DNA of 64,000 bases, taken from assembly GCF_005239225.2 (NCBI RefSeq), contig NC_133301.1, positions 8,370,318-8,434,317 on the forward strand, given 5' to 3'. Positions 11,211 to 24,636 of this stretch are shown here, one piece after another. The notes below the pieces were generated by a model. It searched no databases, was not told the origin of the DNA, and worked only from the letters and a program-made list of their open reading frames with translations. Within the stretch, counting starts at the first letter, position 1. Each line of letters starts with the position of its first letter. A program made the position numbers and the translations under genes. This stretch comes from Populus alba. Lineage: Eukaryota > Streptophyta > Magnoliopsida > Malpighiales > Salicaceae.

Positions 11211-13915
11211 GGGGATATCTACTTTAGTCTCAATTAAATATCCTCTTTAAAAATCTTATAAACAGGGCTAATTTGACTTTTGCTTAAATCCCAATTTTAA
11301 AACCTTAATTGACTAAGGATTATTAAAACGACACAGTTTCATTTAAATAAAATAGTGTGTTTTGGCCAAAATATTTGGTTTTGGTTCAAAACAACATCAT
11401 TTTGATATGTTCAAAAGTTTTTTTTTTTTAAAAAATGTTAGATGACTTGTTGTTTGTTTACTACAGATCTTCTTCCTCCCTAAAGATCTTGAAAAGGTTG
11501 GTTTTGTTGCCACCTTACAAGCCTGAAATCACCCTTATCTCTTTCCAAAATAGGACAATGAGCATACCCCTCGCACCCTACATGTTGTACTTTTACGTCG
11601 AAAAAAATAAAAGCTTTTTTGCAACATTAAAGGCACTACTACAAGAAACCAAAACGCACGCCCCAACCAGCCAGGCTTGCTATTGTACCCTTTTTGTTGA
11701 CTTTGAAACACTACAAAGCCCAACCTTCAACCTTAATAAATGGCTTGGATTGATTCTTCTACATCAAGGGATGAGAATGGTCCAACTCAGGGCACCTAAA
11801 AGGATCCTAGTACTGACCCTTTAAAAACTCATGCAAAAGGCCATACTAGAGGGGGGAAAAAGAAAAGAAACAATATAAATTGCCTTTTAAACCACTGATC
11901 CTCACCTTTTATTACCAAGCTCTCTATATCCTCTCAAACACACAACTACATGGCCACACACACCATCTCTTAATGAAAGGCACCAAGAAGGCAACATCTT
12001 TATATAAGGTAAGCTTTCAACTTTGATGAGGGGGTGTAGCTTAAGAAGCACACTCTTCTTTTTCAATTTCTTGCCATTGTTATCTTCTACAATGAGTGTT
12101 CATTGTACCTTCTTTGTTGTTCTTAGACTTTTGTTATTGTTTTTTTAGCTTGCCTAGGCCAAATGCATGTTGTTGATGGTTAAGAAAATGAAGAACAACT
12201 TATGAAACAATGTTAGAATATGTTTTTGTCTTGCTATAGAACATAGAATATGCTTGTTGTTTTACCTTTAATTCTCTATTTCTTGTTGTTTTAATGGTTA
12301 AGTAAGTTGTTTTGAGTGTGCTTAAGCTTCGTTTGCTAAGTATAGTATGTTTTCTAAGCTCTTACTACATTTTTTTTTGTTTGATTGCATATCTGCCATT
12401 TTTAGTTTTCTAGGCATTTCTATATTTTTTCTTGTGCAATGTTCTTAGCAAGAACATTGTCATGGTTACATGATTGGAACTAGTTTTGGTCCATTTCTTT
12501 GCACTATCTACTTCGTATGTCACCCCTAGCTAGTTCTGTAGACTTTTTTTTGCCTCCATAACATGTTGTTCATGGTTTTAATCTTAGAGTTTAGGTTTCA
12601 AACTGAAACCTTTCTTAACCAGATCATGATTTTTTTAGTGATAATCAAAGTGAGTAAGTGCTAGATTGTTGACCTTTGCATGATTTATAATCTTTTTGTG
12701 CCTCTGGTTTAGCAATATATGGTCAATGGTGAGAGTAACGTTTTCTAGGTTCACGAATAACATTCATCGTATTCTTTATCTTATGTATGTTTGATCTGTT
12801 TTTTCCAATAAATTTTATGTTTTTCATGTTTTTTTAGTTGAATCTATTTTTTGTATATTTATTTTATTTTGGGTTTTTTTTTTAATCAAAGTGTTAGGTT
12901 TTGTTCAAAGTCAAACTAATGATTTTAGGTCAACATAGTTAGTTTCACATCGGGTCAATCAAGTTAGGTCTTGTTGGTTTGGCAAGTATTTTGATAAAGG
13001 TTTTCTTTGGCAAACATGTCATTACGCCTATTGTGGCAGCTACATTTAAAGAAAAAATATTTTAATTTTTTTGCTAAATAGGCCCCAAACAAATCTAAAA
13101 AACTTCAAGGACCATTTTAAAATTATTTATGGGTCCCTCAAACATTTTTTCATATATTTCACCTAATATCAAGGTTGTAGACTTATACTGTAAGATACAG
13201 ACCCAATATTAAAAATATCTATTTTTTACCAAAATTTTAAAAAAAAATTCCAAAAATTTCTAAAACATTTCTCCATTTCAAAAATACAAAAAAAATATAT
13301 GTTTTATTTTGTGTGCATATGACCAAATTCTAAAATTTCCATGCATATTTCATACATAAAAAAAAATTGCTTTCTCATTATACTTTAAAAAATACAAAAC
13401 AAAATAATAGTCAATGGATATCACAAGTTTTTTAATTATCCTTAGGACTTGGAAAAAAAAAATTCAAATAAAATAAAAAACAATTTTTTTCTTAGGTTTT
13501 AGATTGTTTAGTTTTTATCATGGTAAGATAAGAATTTCCTTATCGATGAGGACTTTTCTTAAACTTTATATATTTTTTCTTGTATTTTTTATAAAAACTT
13601 TAGACATGTTTTTAACTTGATGAGATAATGATCTTCTTATTAAGGATAACTTTTTTCAAATATTAGATAGACTAACAAATATAAACATGACTTAAAACAA
13701 ACAAAAAAGCATTTTTTCATAGTTGGGGGTAATACATCTTCCCCCTGCACAATTAGTTTGCATACCTAGACTCTAATAGACCATTAAGGTTCCTTATGAT
13801 CAAAATATAAGGTGGCGACTCTTGTTCTCCTCTTTTACTAATAAATGATAAAATTTTCTTATTCTTTTCACCCACATCATTCTTTATAATCCTGCTCCAG
13901 GAGGACAATCACCAT
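11211..13915. mobile_element. Degenerate LTR-retrotransposon remnants
   Basis: Contains fragments resembling the same LTR superfamily: AAACAACATCATTTTGAT-like sequence near 11390, a ...GGTGGCGACTC.. U5-like block near 13812-13821, and a CA-ending segment near 13900. There is no intact polyprotein. The 129-codon frame at 11435-11824 lies within this and shows no domain. Confidence 0.4.
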
Positions 13916-14177
13916 AACACCACACATATGTGATAGGATTGATTTGCATTTAGTCAATTCAAGTTTCACCAGGCTTAAAATTGAATTTTAAGTTGAACTA
14001 GTTGATTATTTGGCCATACCAAATTTATTTATGTACCGTTTTTCAATTAGGGATGAATAATTGGGAATTTGCAGGAACTGGTTGACCAATTGACTTGACC
14101 AATCTAATTAGATCAGCCATTTTAGTTATCAAAGTAACTATAACAGCTATAAAACATTTAGTTTTTGCTAAAAACAT

Positions 14178-14198
14178 ACACACACACACACACACACA
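14178..14198. repeat. (CA)n microsatellite
   Basis: Short perfect CA dinucleotide run. Confidence 0.85.
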
Positions 14199-14820
14199 TT
14201 TTGATAGAGTGTTGTTACATTTTAAATAATTGTAACCCTTTAAGAGTTTAAGTGAAAAACTCTTGGTTATTGGTGAGGTATATCACCAAGGTGAAAAATC
14301 TTGAAGAGGGTATCTCTTTAAGTGGTGAAAAAAAACTTGGTGACGATTTATAAATGACATTTTAATCTTTGGCTTGGATTAGTAAATAAAATAATACTCA
14401 AGACCAGTTTCATACTTGAGGTGTGGATGTAGGATTGTCGAACAACGTTGGAAACCGAGTTTGCAATTTCTATCCCTATACTCTTTACTTTAATCATTTT
14501 AATTATATCATTAGTTAATTATGTTTAATTAAGTTAATTGCAATATTTGTTATTATTACCTTAATTCACCCCTAGGTGTTATTGTGTTATTATTGGTGAA
14601 ACACCTAATTCACCCTTAAATGTTATTGTTACCTTAATTCTAAAACAACACTAACTTTTCTTCTACAATAGTCGAGATGAGATTACTAGAATTTTTTTAG
14701 AGACTTGTTTTAATGACTTTTATAACAAATTCTGGATCTTAGTCCTCTCAAATGTACCAATTTATTACATTCCTAATTAATTAATTATACTTAGGATTGA
14801 ACCTATGAAGAGTCAATAAC

Positions 14821-15188
14821 TATCTCTAATCAAACAAAACATTTATTATAGATCTTGAACCCTTAATAAGGTAATTTGCTCTAAAAACACTACCATGTAA
14901 AGAAATAAAAGATAAAATTACAAGAATTTCAAAACACGGGGTTGATCATAATTTATAGTAGTATCTGACCCTATTTGTATTATTATAGTGTTTGAATCTT
15001 ACTTATATCTCTAATCAAACAAAACATTTATTATAGATCTTGAACCCTCAATAAGGTAATTTGCTCTAAAAACATTACCATGTAAAGAAATAAAGGATAA
15101 AATTACAAGAATTTCAAAACACGGGGTTGATCATAATTTATAGTAGTATCTGACCCTATTTGTATTATTATAGTGTTTGAATCTTACT
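14821..15188. repeat. 184-bp tandem duplication, nearly identical copies
   Basis: Anchor TATCTCTAATCAAAC at 14821 recurs at 15005. I see only about three differences across the unit (TTAATAAG/TCAATAAG, CACTACC/CATTACC, AAAAGAT/AAAGGAT). The duplication is therefore recent compared with the other tandem repeats in the window. Non-coding. Confidence 0.9.
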
Positions 15189-15189
15189 T

Positions 15190-16300
15190 ATATAGATAAT
15201 GTTAATCCTATAAAAATATTCGTATCAGATAAAAAGACTTATTAAATCCTAATACAAGCTAAATTTCTCATCTATTAATACACACATGAAGCCTAGTCTA
15301 ATATATGTATTGTCATTAGTTATTTTGTTGACTCCTGCTTTGAATAAGATTATATCTTTTTAGTATTTGTTTGTTCATACTATCTTAGTCGATTGCTTCT
15401 TTTTGGTCAATCGTGACTTAAGGTTTCTTGGTCAATTGCCCTTTTAAATTTTCTAGTCGACCAATAACTTTCCTAGCTAGTTCGACCAATTCTTCTTATT
15501 TATGATCTATTTCAGCTTTTCCCCCTTTCATTGTGATGGACAATCACTATTCTCTATATTTTACATGTATATATTTATTTTAGATGTAAAGGAGATGTAA
15601 CAAATAGTTTCGCAAAACAAAGGTTCACGTAAAAATAAAGACTTTTTTTACTAGATATAATTTATCAATGTTATTTTTCATGACCACTTTTTTACGGAAA
15701 ATTTTAGGGTACTTAGAGAATAATTAATAATATCTTATTAATTACTATATATAACCCACTTTAATAAAAGAGACATACACAAGAAGAAGAGAGAGAATAT
15801 AATTCATGGCCCTTGGAAGCAATAAGAATATTTCAATCTAGAATCTCCCTCTCCTATTTATATCTATTTTTTTTTCAAAGTAGTTCAGAAAATAATTAAT
15901 AATATATTACTATTTACTGCTTAAAAACTATAAAATTTCTCCTCATGCTGGGTTTTTTTTTTTTTTTTTTCATTCTAAAACAAAACCATTTTTATTAAAT
16001 AAATAAATTGACGTCCTTTTCAACTTGTCTTGAAGCACAGAAAGAAGTGTAAAAGGATAGGAACCGATAATATAATTTTATTGCTGAGAAAAGAGATTAT
16101 ATAAAATGCTATATATTCGTATTTTAGTATAAGATGAAATAAGAAAAATAAATTAACAACGTTTTTCCTGTAATTTGCACAACCTATTCGTTATATATAT
16201 ATATATATGTATTTATATATTTCTGTTCAAATGACAGGAAAAGAACTTACACTGGAGAAGTTAAAAAATAAAATAATAAGAATAGGCACATAAATGGCGA
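15190..16300. other. Intergenic sequence downstream of the NAC gene
   Basis: AT-rich, with a poly-T tract near 15954-15970 and a short TA run near 16195. No gene is supported. It lies 3' of the minus-strand NAC075-like gene. Confidence 0.35.
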
Positions 16301-16626
16301 CGATTTTCATGCACGAAGATTTTGCTTTGGGTCTTTGTTTCTCCTATATGTCATTAGAGGGCAGCCTTTCTTGGTTTCCTTTTTTTATTTTTTTCGTTTC
16401 TGTGCCCTTTGTTTTTCTTTTCTTTCTCACCAACATGGACTGTTGAATAGCTAGGTGGTTCGATTTAATAACGCAGGCCCCAGCCCAAGAGAAAATATAG
16501 TAAAAGAGCAACCTCATAAGATGATCTCTTGGTTCTCTTACAGAAAGGAATATCAGGGTAGCTTCAAGTACTGATGATGACGATGATAATGATAGTGTCT
16601 GTCTGGGTTTTGTTTCTCCTTCGGTT

Positions 16627-19600
16627 CTACCCATGATGATCCTGGTTGCCAGGGTCTTGCCAGAAGGAAGAGTACTTCAACCACTCTGCCTCTTGTGGGT
16701 TTGCAATGGAAGAATCCTGCAATAAAAATGAAAACATGTGAGAAATTGCTAGGGTTCTGGTTTGAACAGAAAATGCACTTAAAAACAAATAAATGAAGCT
16801 GCGTCTTTTGTCCTCTTAATCTCATCCACAATAAGCTTGTCTGATACTGCATTACCTTGAGAGGACACGCATGATAAAAGTTTTGAAGTCGCTATCATCA
16901 ACCTTTCTTATTTTAGACACACGCATCCTTTTATTTTAATCTTTAGTTCTTGTTTTTACAAAATGAGGCGAGAGTAAAGTCCCAAGCAATAGTTTTTAAA
17001 ATAAAAAAAATTGCTTGAGAATTTGTGATTTCAAAGAAAGGTGCAGTCCTTGCATGCTGCAAGGAATCAAGCAACCCGTAGTAGATCTGCAAGTTTATAC
17101 ATGTTCTTAATTTCAATTTACGCTGTAAATATTTTAAAATCTTCAACATATGTAATGCACCCTTCCCTGTGAAGTAATAATAAAAAAGAAAAGGGTGCTC
17201 TCTACGCTAGCTATCGATTTCTTTACTCGTACATACATACTCTAAACATGATATTTAAAGCTCAAAACATGAAAGGAAAAGGAAAATAAAAGACAAAAGA
17301 GAGAGAGAAAAGGTTACCGGTTCCGTATCTTTAGTTTAAAATAACAGTAATCTTCTCCGGTAATAACGAAATTAAATGGTTTTCAATCAAATTTATTTTC
17401 TCTTTATTTAAAATATCCCTTCTCACCCTTTCTTCGTTCTTTTTTAATTCCTACGAGGAACATGGCTCATGGATTTCAGGGTCAAAAAGTTCATACTCAC
17501 TTCTTTTACATCATTTGAAGTGCAACCCATTATGAGTTCCTCCAAACCAGATGCAGACCTTCCTCCCATTTTATGATGCTGCTGCTGTTGCTGCATTCAT
17601 TTATCCACAATGAATCAAAAAAAAAAAAAACCTCAAGATTAATCATCATGTCTTCAAAGAGCCTTAAAAAGTGAGAAGACAGTTTATTGCACCGAATTTA
17701 GTACACAATACAAGTTAGTGAGTTTCCCATCTCGCGCGTATACCACAAAATGACCAACACCACTTGGTTCAAGCTGTGAGGGTGATAATTTATTGATTGA
17801 ACTAGAGGAGGGGGAGGGCCAGGGCCAGGGTGGACGAGGAAGAGTCTTAGTCTTGGTAGCTGGCTCCTCTATATATCACCTGGGCTACCAACTTTCTTCC
17901 CTCTGTAACATTCCGGCACCAGGTCAAACTTAATATAAGTACACAGTCTTATTATTATTATTATTCTCTAGAGATGTGTGTTTTGATGAACAGTTTCCTG
18001 GACAATGTGGTTAACAACTTTATGTTAACAGCCGTACATTTACTCGAAAATCTCATGTTCCATATGGAGAAGTTCTAGCACTGCTATAAATTAAAGAAAT
18101 GGGAATTAAGTCTTGATAAGAGATACGTTAAGACTAATTAATCTTAGTCACATTAGAATGTGATTCAATTTAATAGTGTGTGATAAGATTTGAAAGGAAG
18201 CTGGAGGACATGTGATTAGTAATTAGGTTGATCAACTTACCTGGATTTCGTTTTGAAGCATTATTCTGGACACATGATACGGGTCCTCATCAAGAATTAT
18301 GGAGTGATTGAGGGGAGGTGGAGAGATGATGGTGGAGAAGGGATGGGAAGGCGTGCTGATGTGAAAGGCAGTAGATGCAAACTGGTGGTGCGCCGTTTGG
18401 TGGTGGTGGTAGTGGTGTTGCTGCTGCTGCGTCTGTTGTTGATGGGGATCAAGGGCCACATGATGTGGCATCTGATGGTGCTCTCGAATTTCATCGCATG
18501 TGCCTGATGCTGACGCTTCCCTTGCTACTGAAGCCTCTCCTATCCCCACCTGAAATGGTTGCAACCCCCATGACGAAGTTTGATAGTTAGTCTATTTTCA
18601 GACCTCTTCGACTCAGGATCTTTCTTATTATTTTTTTCTTTCCGCTTTATATAGTTCCTACTTTACCTTTTCTATTTACATGCCTTTGCTCAATCTATCA
18701 GTTTTAATTTGAATATTGGTTTCATTCTCATTAATATTGTACGTTGTAACTTACTACTCGGTCTCTTCTTCGATAGTTTAGTTTAGCTGACAAAGATAAT
18801 CAAGTGAGGTCTAGAGAGTTTTTCATGCTTAATTTGCAAGCAATCAAATGAGAAAATTAAGTAACCCTAGCTAGAAATTTCTTCTTCTTCCTTTTTTTTT
18901 TTTAATTTTTTATTATTCCTCTTCTTTTACTTTCGTTAATTTATCTTGCATGAGAAATATGATAGAAACAAGGACGTTACAGTCATCACAATCTTTTCGA
19001 TATATAAAATTTTATAATTTAGAATACAATTCCTTGTTTTTTACAGGCACTATATAATTAATACATGCAATATCCTTGGTTTTGCAAATGGTGGTTGATG
19101 AATAAATATATACGAAAGAATTACTTGTATGTTCGTGTGTGCGTGTGTGATCAATGAATAAATATACCTCATCGAAGCCCTTCCTGAACGGAGTACTAAA
19201 GCAAAAATGATCAGATTTCAGTTGTTGAATATCCATGGCGGTGTAACTTGTTAGTGACGAGGCAACTGCCCCGGTTCCAGAGATTTCATCTCCATGAAGA
19301 GATATTTCCTTGGAAGAACAACTCCCACCACCACCGTCTCTTCTGCTGTTAGGTTCACTGCTTCCTTCACCAACGCTTGCAGCTCTATCAGTGTAATTGC
19401 ACTGCCTTGGCTGTGTCTGATAGAAAATCTTAGAAACCACGAGCTCTCCTTCTTTCTCTTCTTCATGTTGACCAAGGTGGTACTGATGCATGACCCAATT
19501 AGTCTTTTCGGGTCTTCGATTTTTGCCAAAATTGGTGTAGAGGACTAGGATTTTCTTGCATCCTTTTTGTTTGCCATTCACCATGACAGGCCTTGTCTTG

Positions 19601-20542
19601 CCTGTTTTGTGCCACCTTGTTTCCCCACCTTGCAAGTCACATTCGGTTTGAATTTTTCTTCTTTTTCTTGTTCCAGTGGTGTATGCTTTTGAAGGCCTGT
19701 GGAAGAAATGCCTGCTGAGCCCATCTCTCGTGACTCCTGCATGAAAAGAAGAAAAGGTTCGGTTCACTTAGGTGCAACAAACCGAGACGCGATACATACA
19801 AGTCTCCTCCAAAGTCATGGCAAACTTACAAGAACACCCTATAACAAGCCGTACAAGAATAAATGATCATCTGCTAGGTTTCTTGTTCTTCTTTTTCATG
19901 AATTTGGGATATGATAATATTATGGCAAAACCTAACAACTTTGAAGAATAAAGAGAGAGGAAGGAGATGAGACCTGGTAGTTTCTCAGGATGGGTATAAC
20001 AAATCCCATCCTCCCCTTCAATTGTAGGGATGAACTCATCTATCAAAGGGTGAGACCTCATGTCTTTGGCTTCTACCTTTGCTTCAAGGTGCTCTATCAG
20101 CTCTTGGTCTGTTGGATCAAATTTCACTCCTGCTGGTAGACCTAGCCAGTCCTGAAAATTAACTCCAAATTATACAAAACCAAGTTAAAACAAAAGCTCA
20201 ACTTAAGAATTTGAAAATTATAGTTTTTTTTTATTTTTTATTTTTTTTACAGTTACATTGATTAATCAATAAAAAAGAAAAGCTAAAAGGGGAAAAACCC
20301 CAGAATAAAACAGAAAAAGCATGCCAGTCATTTTTGCTTTGCAATATTCTTGTGTGTTGAAATCTATTTGAAAAGAAGGAAAGAATATTTATGAGGAAAT
20401 TATCCATATCAATTACCGGCTTTCCTTCGAGCTTGTGTCCACAGCCGGGACACTGCTTAGATCCACACAGCTGATGCTCTTCAAGCTTTGCATCGATGAG
20501 ATCAGAGCTGCTGATGGAAGCCATGCTACACCTATTACTCAT
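16627..20542 (-). CDS. NAC075: NAC domain transcription factor, NAC075-like (6 coding exons, 453 codons)
   Basis: Exons, 5' to 3' on the minus strand: 20542-20417, 20151-19974, 19736-19168, 18549-18241, 17590-17501, 16716-16627 (TAG). All introns are GT-AG and all phases close. Exon 1 carries a [12 protein letters not shown]ys motif. Exons 2-3 hold the NAC domain: [53 protein letters not shown] (basic), [42 protein letters not shown], ending near FYQTQPRQC. Exon 4 is a Gln/His-rich activation-type region; exon 5 encodes [15 protein letters not shown] and exon 6 [11 protein letters not shown]. From memory this order and these tail motifs match Arabidopsis NAC075 (about 445 residues), a nuclear DNA-binding regulator linked to vascular differentiation, flowering and senescence. 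The start follows the family's N terminus; a stop-free alternative was not seen upstream. Confidence 0.93.
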
Positions 20543-21130
20543 GCTTCTTTCTCAGACAGCTGATGCTATGTGTACATGTATCTTCTTTCTCCCAAGCCTA
20601 ACTTTTAAAAACTTAAACAACAGCTTGCTATTCATATCCTGCGAGCTATCTATACAGCACAGATCATGAATTTGATTTATGAACTCATGTTAACAAAAGC
20701 ACGTATATTAATTATAGCTATTAATTAAGAATAAGCTTTAATATTTGTCTTGAAAACAAAAATATGCATCTAATAAACGGCTTTCTTTTGAGATAAGATT
20801 CAAAGAAAAACAACTTGAAAGAGTTGCAGATGTTGATTCAATCAAGAATCATAAAATTAACTCAACAACTATATATATATATTATATATGTGTGTGGAAC
20901 GGAAATATACGAGTACTATACAGCCTCGATACTTCCAACAGACGAAAAGGTAGTCAGAAAAAAGAAAAAAAAAGAAAAACCAGATGAGAAATATCTCCAA
21001 AACAGAAGTATAAATGTTTTAAATTCGTTATGGGAAAAGAAAACTTGTAGTAAGAGGGGACAGGAACGAAGTTGGAGGAGGAAGAGCCCGAGAAGAGGAA
21101 ACTATGGCTGAGGAATTTAGGTATAAGCCT

Positions 21131-21228
21131 GGTGCTTCAACCATTGAAATCACCAGAAATCGCTCTCTCTAGTCTCTTAGGTGCTTCAACCATTGAAATC
21201 ACCAGAAATCGCTCTCTCTAGTCTCTTA
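21131..21228. repeat. 49-bp perfect direct duplication in the NAC upstream/leader region
   Basis: GGTGCTTCAACCATTGAAAT begins at 21131 and again at 21180, and the two 49-bp units appear identical. On the minus strand each unit supplies an ATG followed by GTTGAAGCACC (Met-Val-Glu-Ala-Pro), so two short upstream frames start with the same five residues. The position between the candidate leader exon and the NAC start suggests transcribed leader or intron sequence. Confidence 0.85.
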
Positions 21229-21511
21229 CTTTAACCGAAGTCAGTGAGAAAAAAGGAAAAGGTTCCCTCAAGCCTAGCTAGGCACTCACCTTTAAGCGTC
21301 TTTGCCAATTTAAGTAGCCCGCTGTAAGCGGTTTATGTGTGTGTGAGAGAGAGAGAGAGGGGGAGAGAGAGAAAAACATTCCAGTTGGATTTTCTAAAGC
21401 TTAAGGAACCTTCTCTCTCATACTCCTTTTGTTTCGAGGGCTTGACTACTAAAGCAAAAGGAAAGAAACAGATTTCATAGCTGTTACTTAAGCCCTACAA
21501 TCAAAAGCATG

Positions 21512-21512
<1 letters not shown>

Positions 21513-21542
<30 letters not shown>
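21513..21542. repeat. (TA)n microsatellite
   Basis: Perfect TA run just left of the LTR element in the NAC upstream region. Confidence 0.9.
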
Positions 21543-21545
<3 letters not shown>

Positions 21546-21885
21546 GTTTACTCCACTACATGATTGTCTTCTTCTTATTCTTCTTCTTCTTCTTTTTTAA
21601 ATCACAACTATATATTTTTCTTATTTTTTATTTTGAAAACTCAAATTTAATGGCCCAAAAAACCATAAAAAACATAACCTTCATTGGACTCAACTAAAGA
21701 AACAATCCACCTCCCTTCAGTTCAGCCAAGAGAATGACGTTTAGTTATGTTTTGGATCTTGCTTTCCCTATACTTATTAAATGTGTAAAAATCCTTCAAG
21801 AACCTATTATATTTTCATTAATAACAATATTGTGTAAAAAATATTGTATCAAAGTCCTTTAAAAACTCACCTTATTTTCTTCCAA

Positions 21886-21888
<3 letters not shown>

Positions 21889-21919
<31 letters not shown>
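21889..21919. repeat. (TA)n microsatellite inside the left LTR
   Basis: TA run present in the left LTR but absent at the matching place in the right LTR, so it expanded after insertion. Confidence 0.85.
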
Positions 21920-21923
<4 letters not shown>

Positions 21924-23166
21924 GATATTTTCTCTCATTAATACATATACAGGGATATTTTTCATCAACATTAACATATACGTTATAGATATTTTCTCTC
22001 TTTAATATTATCAGTGTAATATTACACTTTAACATCTCATATCCATAAAAAAAAAAAAAACTCATGGGCTATAAATAGACATAATCACTAACTTAAATCA
22101 GAATCTCCATTCTCGACTGCATATTTATTTCCAAGGTATTTCTCTGTAATATTATTGTATTTTTTCTTAAAAAGTCACCAACTTAATAATTAGAAAGTCT
22201 CCAAATTCATCAAATGGGATCTTTTACAAGTATTAGGCATCTGCCTCCAGCCACCTTAGCTAGGAAGAGTGGATTAAATTGCTAAAACCAAAAGATTAAT
22301 TGATTATCCAATATAAGTCTTGCCCCCAAACTACTTGAATTTTCTAAAACATCATCGATTGCACCATCCATGGAATACTGATAAAAAAAATTATTCAAAT
22401 TCTTTCTAATGACATTTCCAAGTCATTTCGTGACAAACAACCATGACATACCTGAGCTAGAACGCTAGATGAATCTACCCGTTATCGCGAGCACTTCTAC
22501 TCATTTGAACTTTCAACAACTTATCAACCAAGTGGAACCCCTCACCCGAGTTGTGTTTGTCGCTCAAGTGCAAAATCAGGCTTTGTTGCCTTAGCAAGTA
22601 TTGGCACTCATGGCGGACCCATCCTCGGAAGGGATTGATCAGAGGTCTCTATAATGCAATAGCACCACTCTCTAATAGTTCCCGGAGTCCAATAAATCAT
22701 TTTGGGATATATTATCCATGATAGGAAGTAAGTTTAATTTTTAAATTAAAATAATTATCTTTCTTACATATACTTTTTATTTACATATCTTCAATGGAGG
22801 CTTATGTACTCTTACACACTCTCATGAAAGGGGTTTTTCTTTTCTTAGTACATTTACATAATCTCCTTCAATGAGCTCTCCCTAGTGTGTTGCACACTCT
22901 CCTTGGAAGGAGTTCTCCCTAGTGCCATAGATCTACCTTACATGACAGTTTGAGATAGACAATCTCAACAAAGTAACAGGACCCTGTCCTATTCTTAGGT
23001 TTGGTCTCTCTCTTCAATAGAGGGCTCTCACGGCTTGTATCATTGCCAAAGAGGCTATAAGCCTGCAACTCTTTAAAAAAAAAATACAATAACTCTCTAA
23101 GAAAAGAATTGACTTGGTCTTCTTAGTATAATAACACTAACCTCCTTCGATTCCCCTACCTCCTAG

Positions 23167-23523
23167 AAATTTTTTTAAATATGGGCGTCAACATTGGTTT
23201 GTCCTCTCCACCAATTGAGAATTTTTTAAGTATGGGCATTGATAGGAATTCATTTATCTCAGTCTCTTGGAAAAATTTCTAAATATAGACTCACCCACCT
23301 TAGGTTTTCCTCGGCCACTTGGAAAGTTTCTATGCACGGGCTCCTCCCTTTATGGGTTCGTCTCAACCTTTTAGAAAATTTTCTAAATAGGCCTACTCTC
23401 CTTAAGTTTCTCCACCTATTAAAAAAATTTATAGGTATGGATTCTTATGGTTTCAGCTTATCCTTTTGGAAAATTCTCTAAGTATGAGTTCCTTCATGGT
23501 TCACCTCTACATACTTAGAAATT
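23167..23523. repeat. Degenerate ~50-bp tandem array inside the LTR element
   Basis: About seven units of 46-57 bp, each beginning near (G)AAATTT(C/T)TAA(A/G)TATGGG and carrying a CTC/CC-rich middle. They lie between the gag-like part and the polypurine tract. Tandem arrays just upstream of the 3' LTR are known in several plant gypsy families. Confidence 0.65.
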
Positions 23524-24636
23524 ATTTTTTTCAAACATGAGGCATACCCCTACATATAGGCACTTTGGCATACTAACCAAGGTTTTCACCCCACTTCATA
23601 AAAAAAAAAAAATCGACAAACTTGTTGTAGTGGGTACTTTAACAAGCCTTTACATATAAATATTACAAAAACTTGGGGGACTACCGATAAAGTTAAAATC
23701 AAAGGCCTAAACCCCCTATAATTCCAAACCTCCCTTGGGCTCAACCAACGAAATGACCCACCTTCTTGGGGTTCAACTATATTTTGAATCATACTCTCTC
23801 TGCACCCATTAGATATATAAAAGTCCTCTAATGAGTCATCATATTTCCATCGATAATAATGTTGTATAAGAGATAACGTGTAAAAATCTTTTAAAGACCC
23901 ACTATATTTCTATCCATATTAGTATATATGTTAGTGATATTTCCCCTCATTAATACATATGTATATGATATTTCTCATCAACATTAATACATGTCATTGA
24001 TATTTTTTCTCTTTAATATTATTTGGGTAACATTACACTTTAGTTCATTGTCTTCATAAAAAGACTAATGAGATATAAATAAATCATGAATCCTTTAAAC
24101 AAAAGGTTTGAAATCTCGATTAATCTCGACTATATATTTATTTTCAAAGTATCTTTCTATAATATTATTATATTTTCTCTAAAAAAATTATTAACTTAAT
24201 CATTAAAGATTCTATAAATTTTTCAAATGAGATCATTTACAAGTATCAGGCACTTGCTCCTAGTTATCTTGAATAAGAAGAATTAATCAATTAAATTGTC
24301 AAAACTAAAAAATTAAGTGATTATTCAAGACATAAACATTTCTCCCAAACTATTTAGATTTGTTTGAGACATCATCATTGTTATTATTTGACTCATTAGT
24401 ATTTATCTATGGCTAAAGGTTGCAAATGTTTATTCACGAATTAAAGCTGCAATTTGACAGGAATTCGAAACTGGCTGCTAGCTACCGCTGTCAGCATCAA
24501 GTAATGAACAAGATTTTTGGATAATAGTTATTTATTTACTTCAGATTTTTTTGTCAATTTTTGGTACAACAGATTAAACTTTTTTATTCCAAAAACTATT
24601 ACAGAGAAGCAAAATTTGTACAGAGATTGATGGTAC

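Larger units (their letters stand above)
21650..24378. mobile_element. Non-autonomous LTR retrotransposon with ~0.7 kb direct terminal repeats
   Basis: Two diverged direct copies of about 690-700 bp (about 21650-22355 and about 23685-24378) share an ordered series of landmarks: TAAAAGTCCT-like start, ATATTTTCTCTC, ACATTACACTTTA, CTCGACTATATATTTATTT, ACAAGTAT(C/T)AGGCA, CTCCCAAACTA, and an end near ACATCATC. The interior of about 1.3 kb has no intact frame; 22440-22650 looks gag-like but is broken. A purine tract (ACTTGGGGGA, 23671-23680) directly precedes the right repeat, as a polypurine tract should. Heavy divergence between the LTRs implies an old insertion. The exact ends are approximate. 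Confidence 0.7.

Noticed and set aside
11435..11824. 129-codon plus frame
   Set aside because: Located in LTR-derived sequence, with no recognisable domain, splice context or family match.
18253..18590. Plus-strand reading frames opposite the NAC exon 4 (including a Val/Leu-rich one)
   Set aside because: They are the reverse of the CAC/CAG-rich His/Gln repeat of the NAC protein; the minus-strand exon has proper splice sites and family match.
19294..19548. Plus-strand 84-codon frame
   Set aside because: Antisense to NAC exon 3, which encodes the conserved DNA-binding region.
23167..23523. CRISPR-like spacing of repeated units
   Set aside because: Units are degenerate with no unique spacers, inside an LTR retrotransposon of a plant genome.
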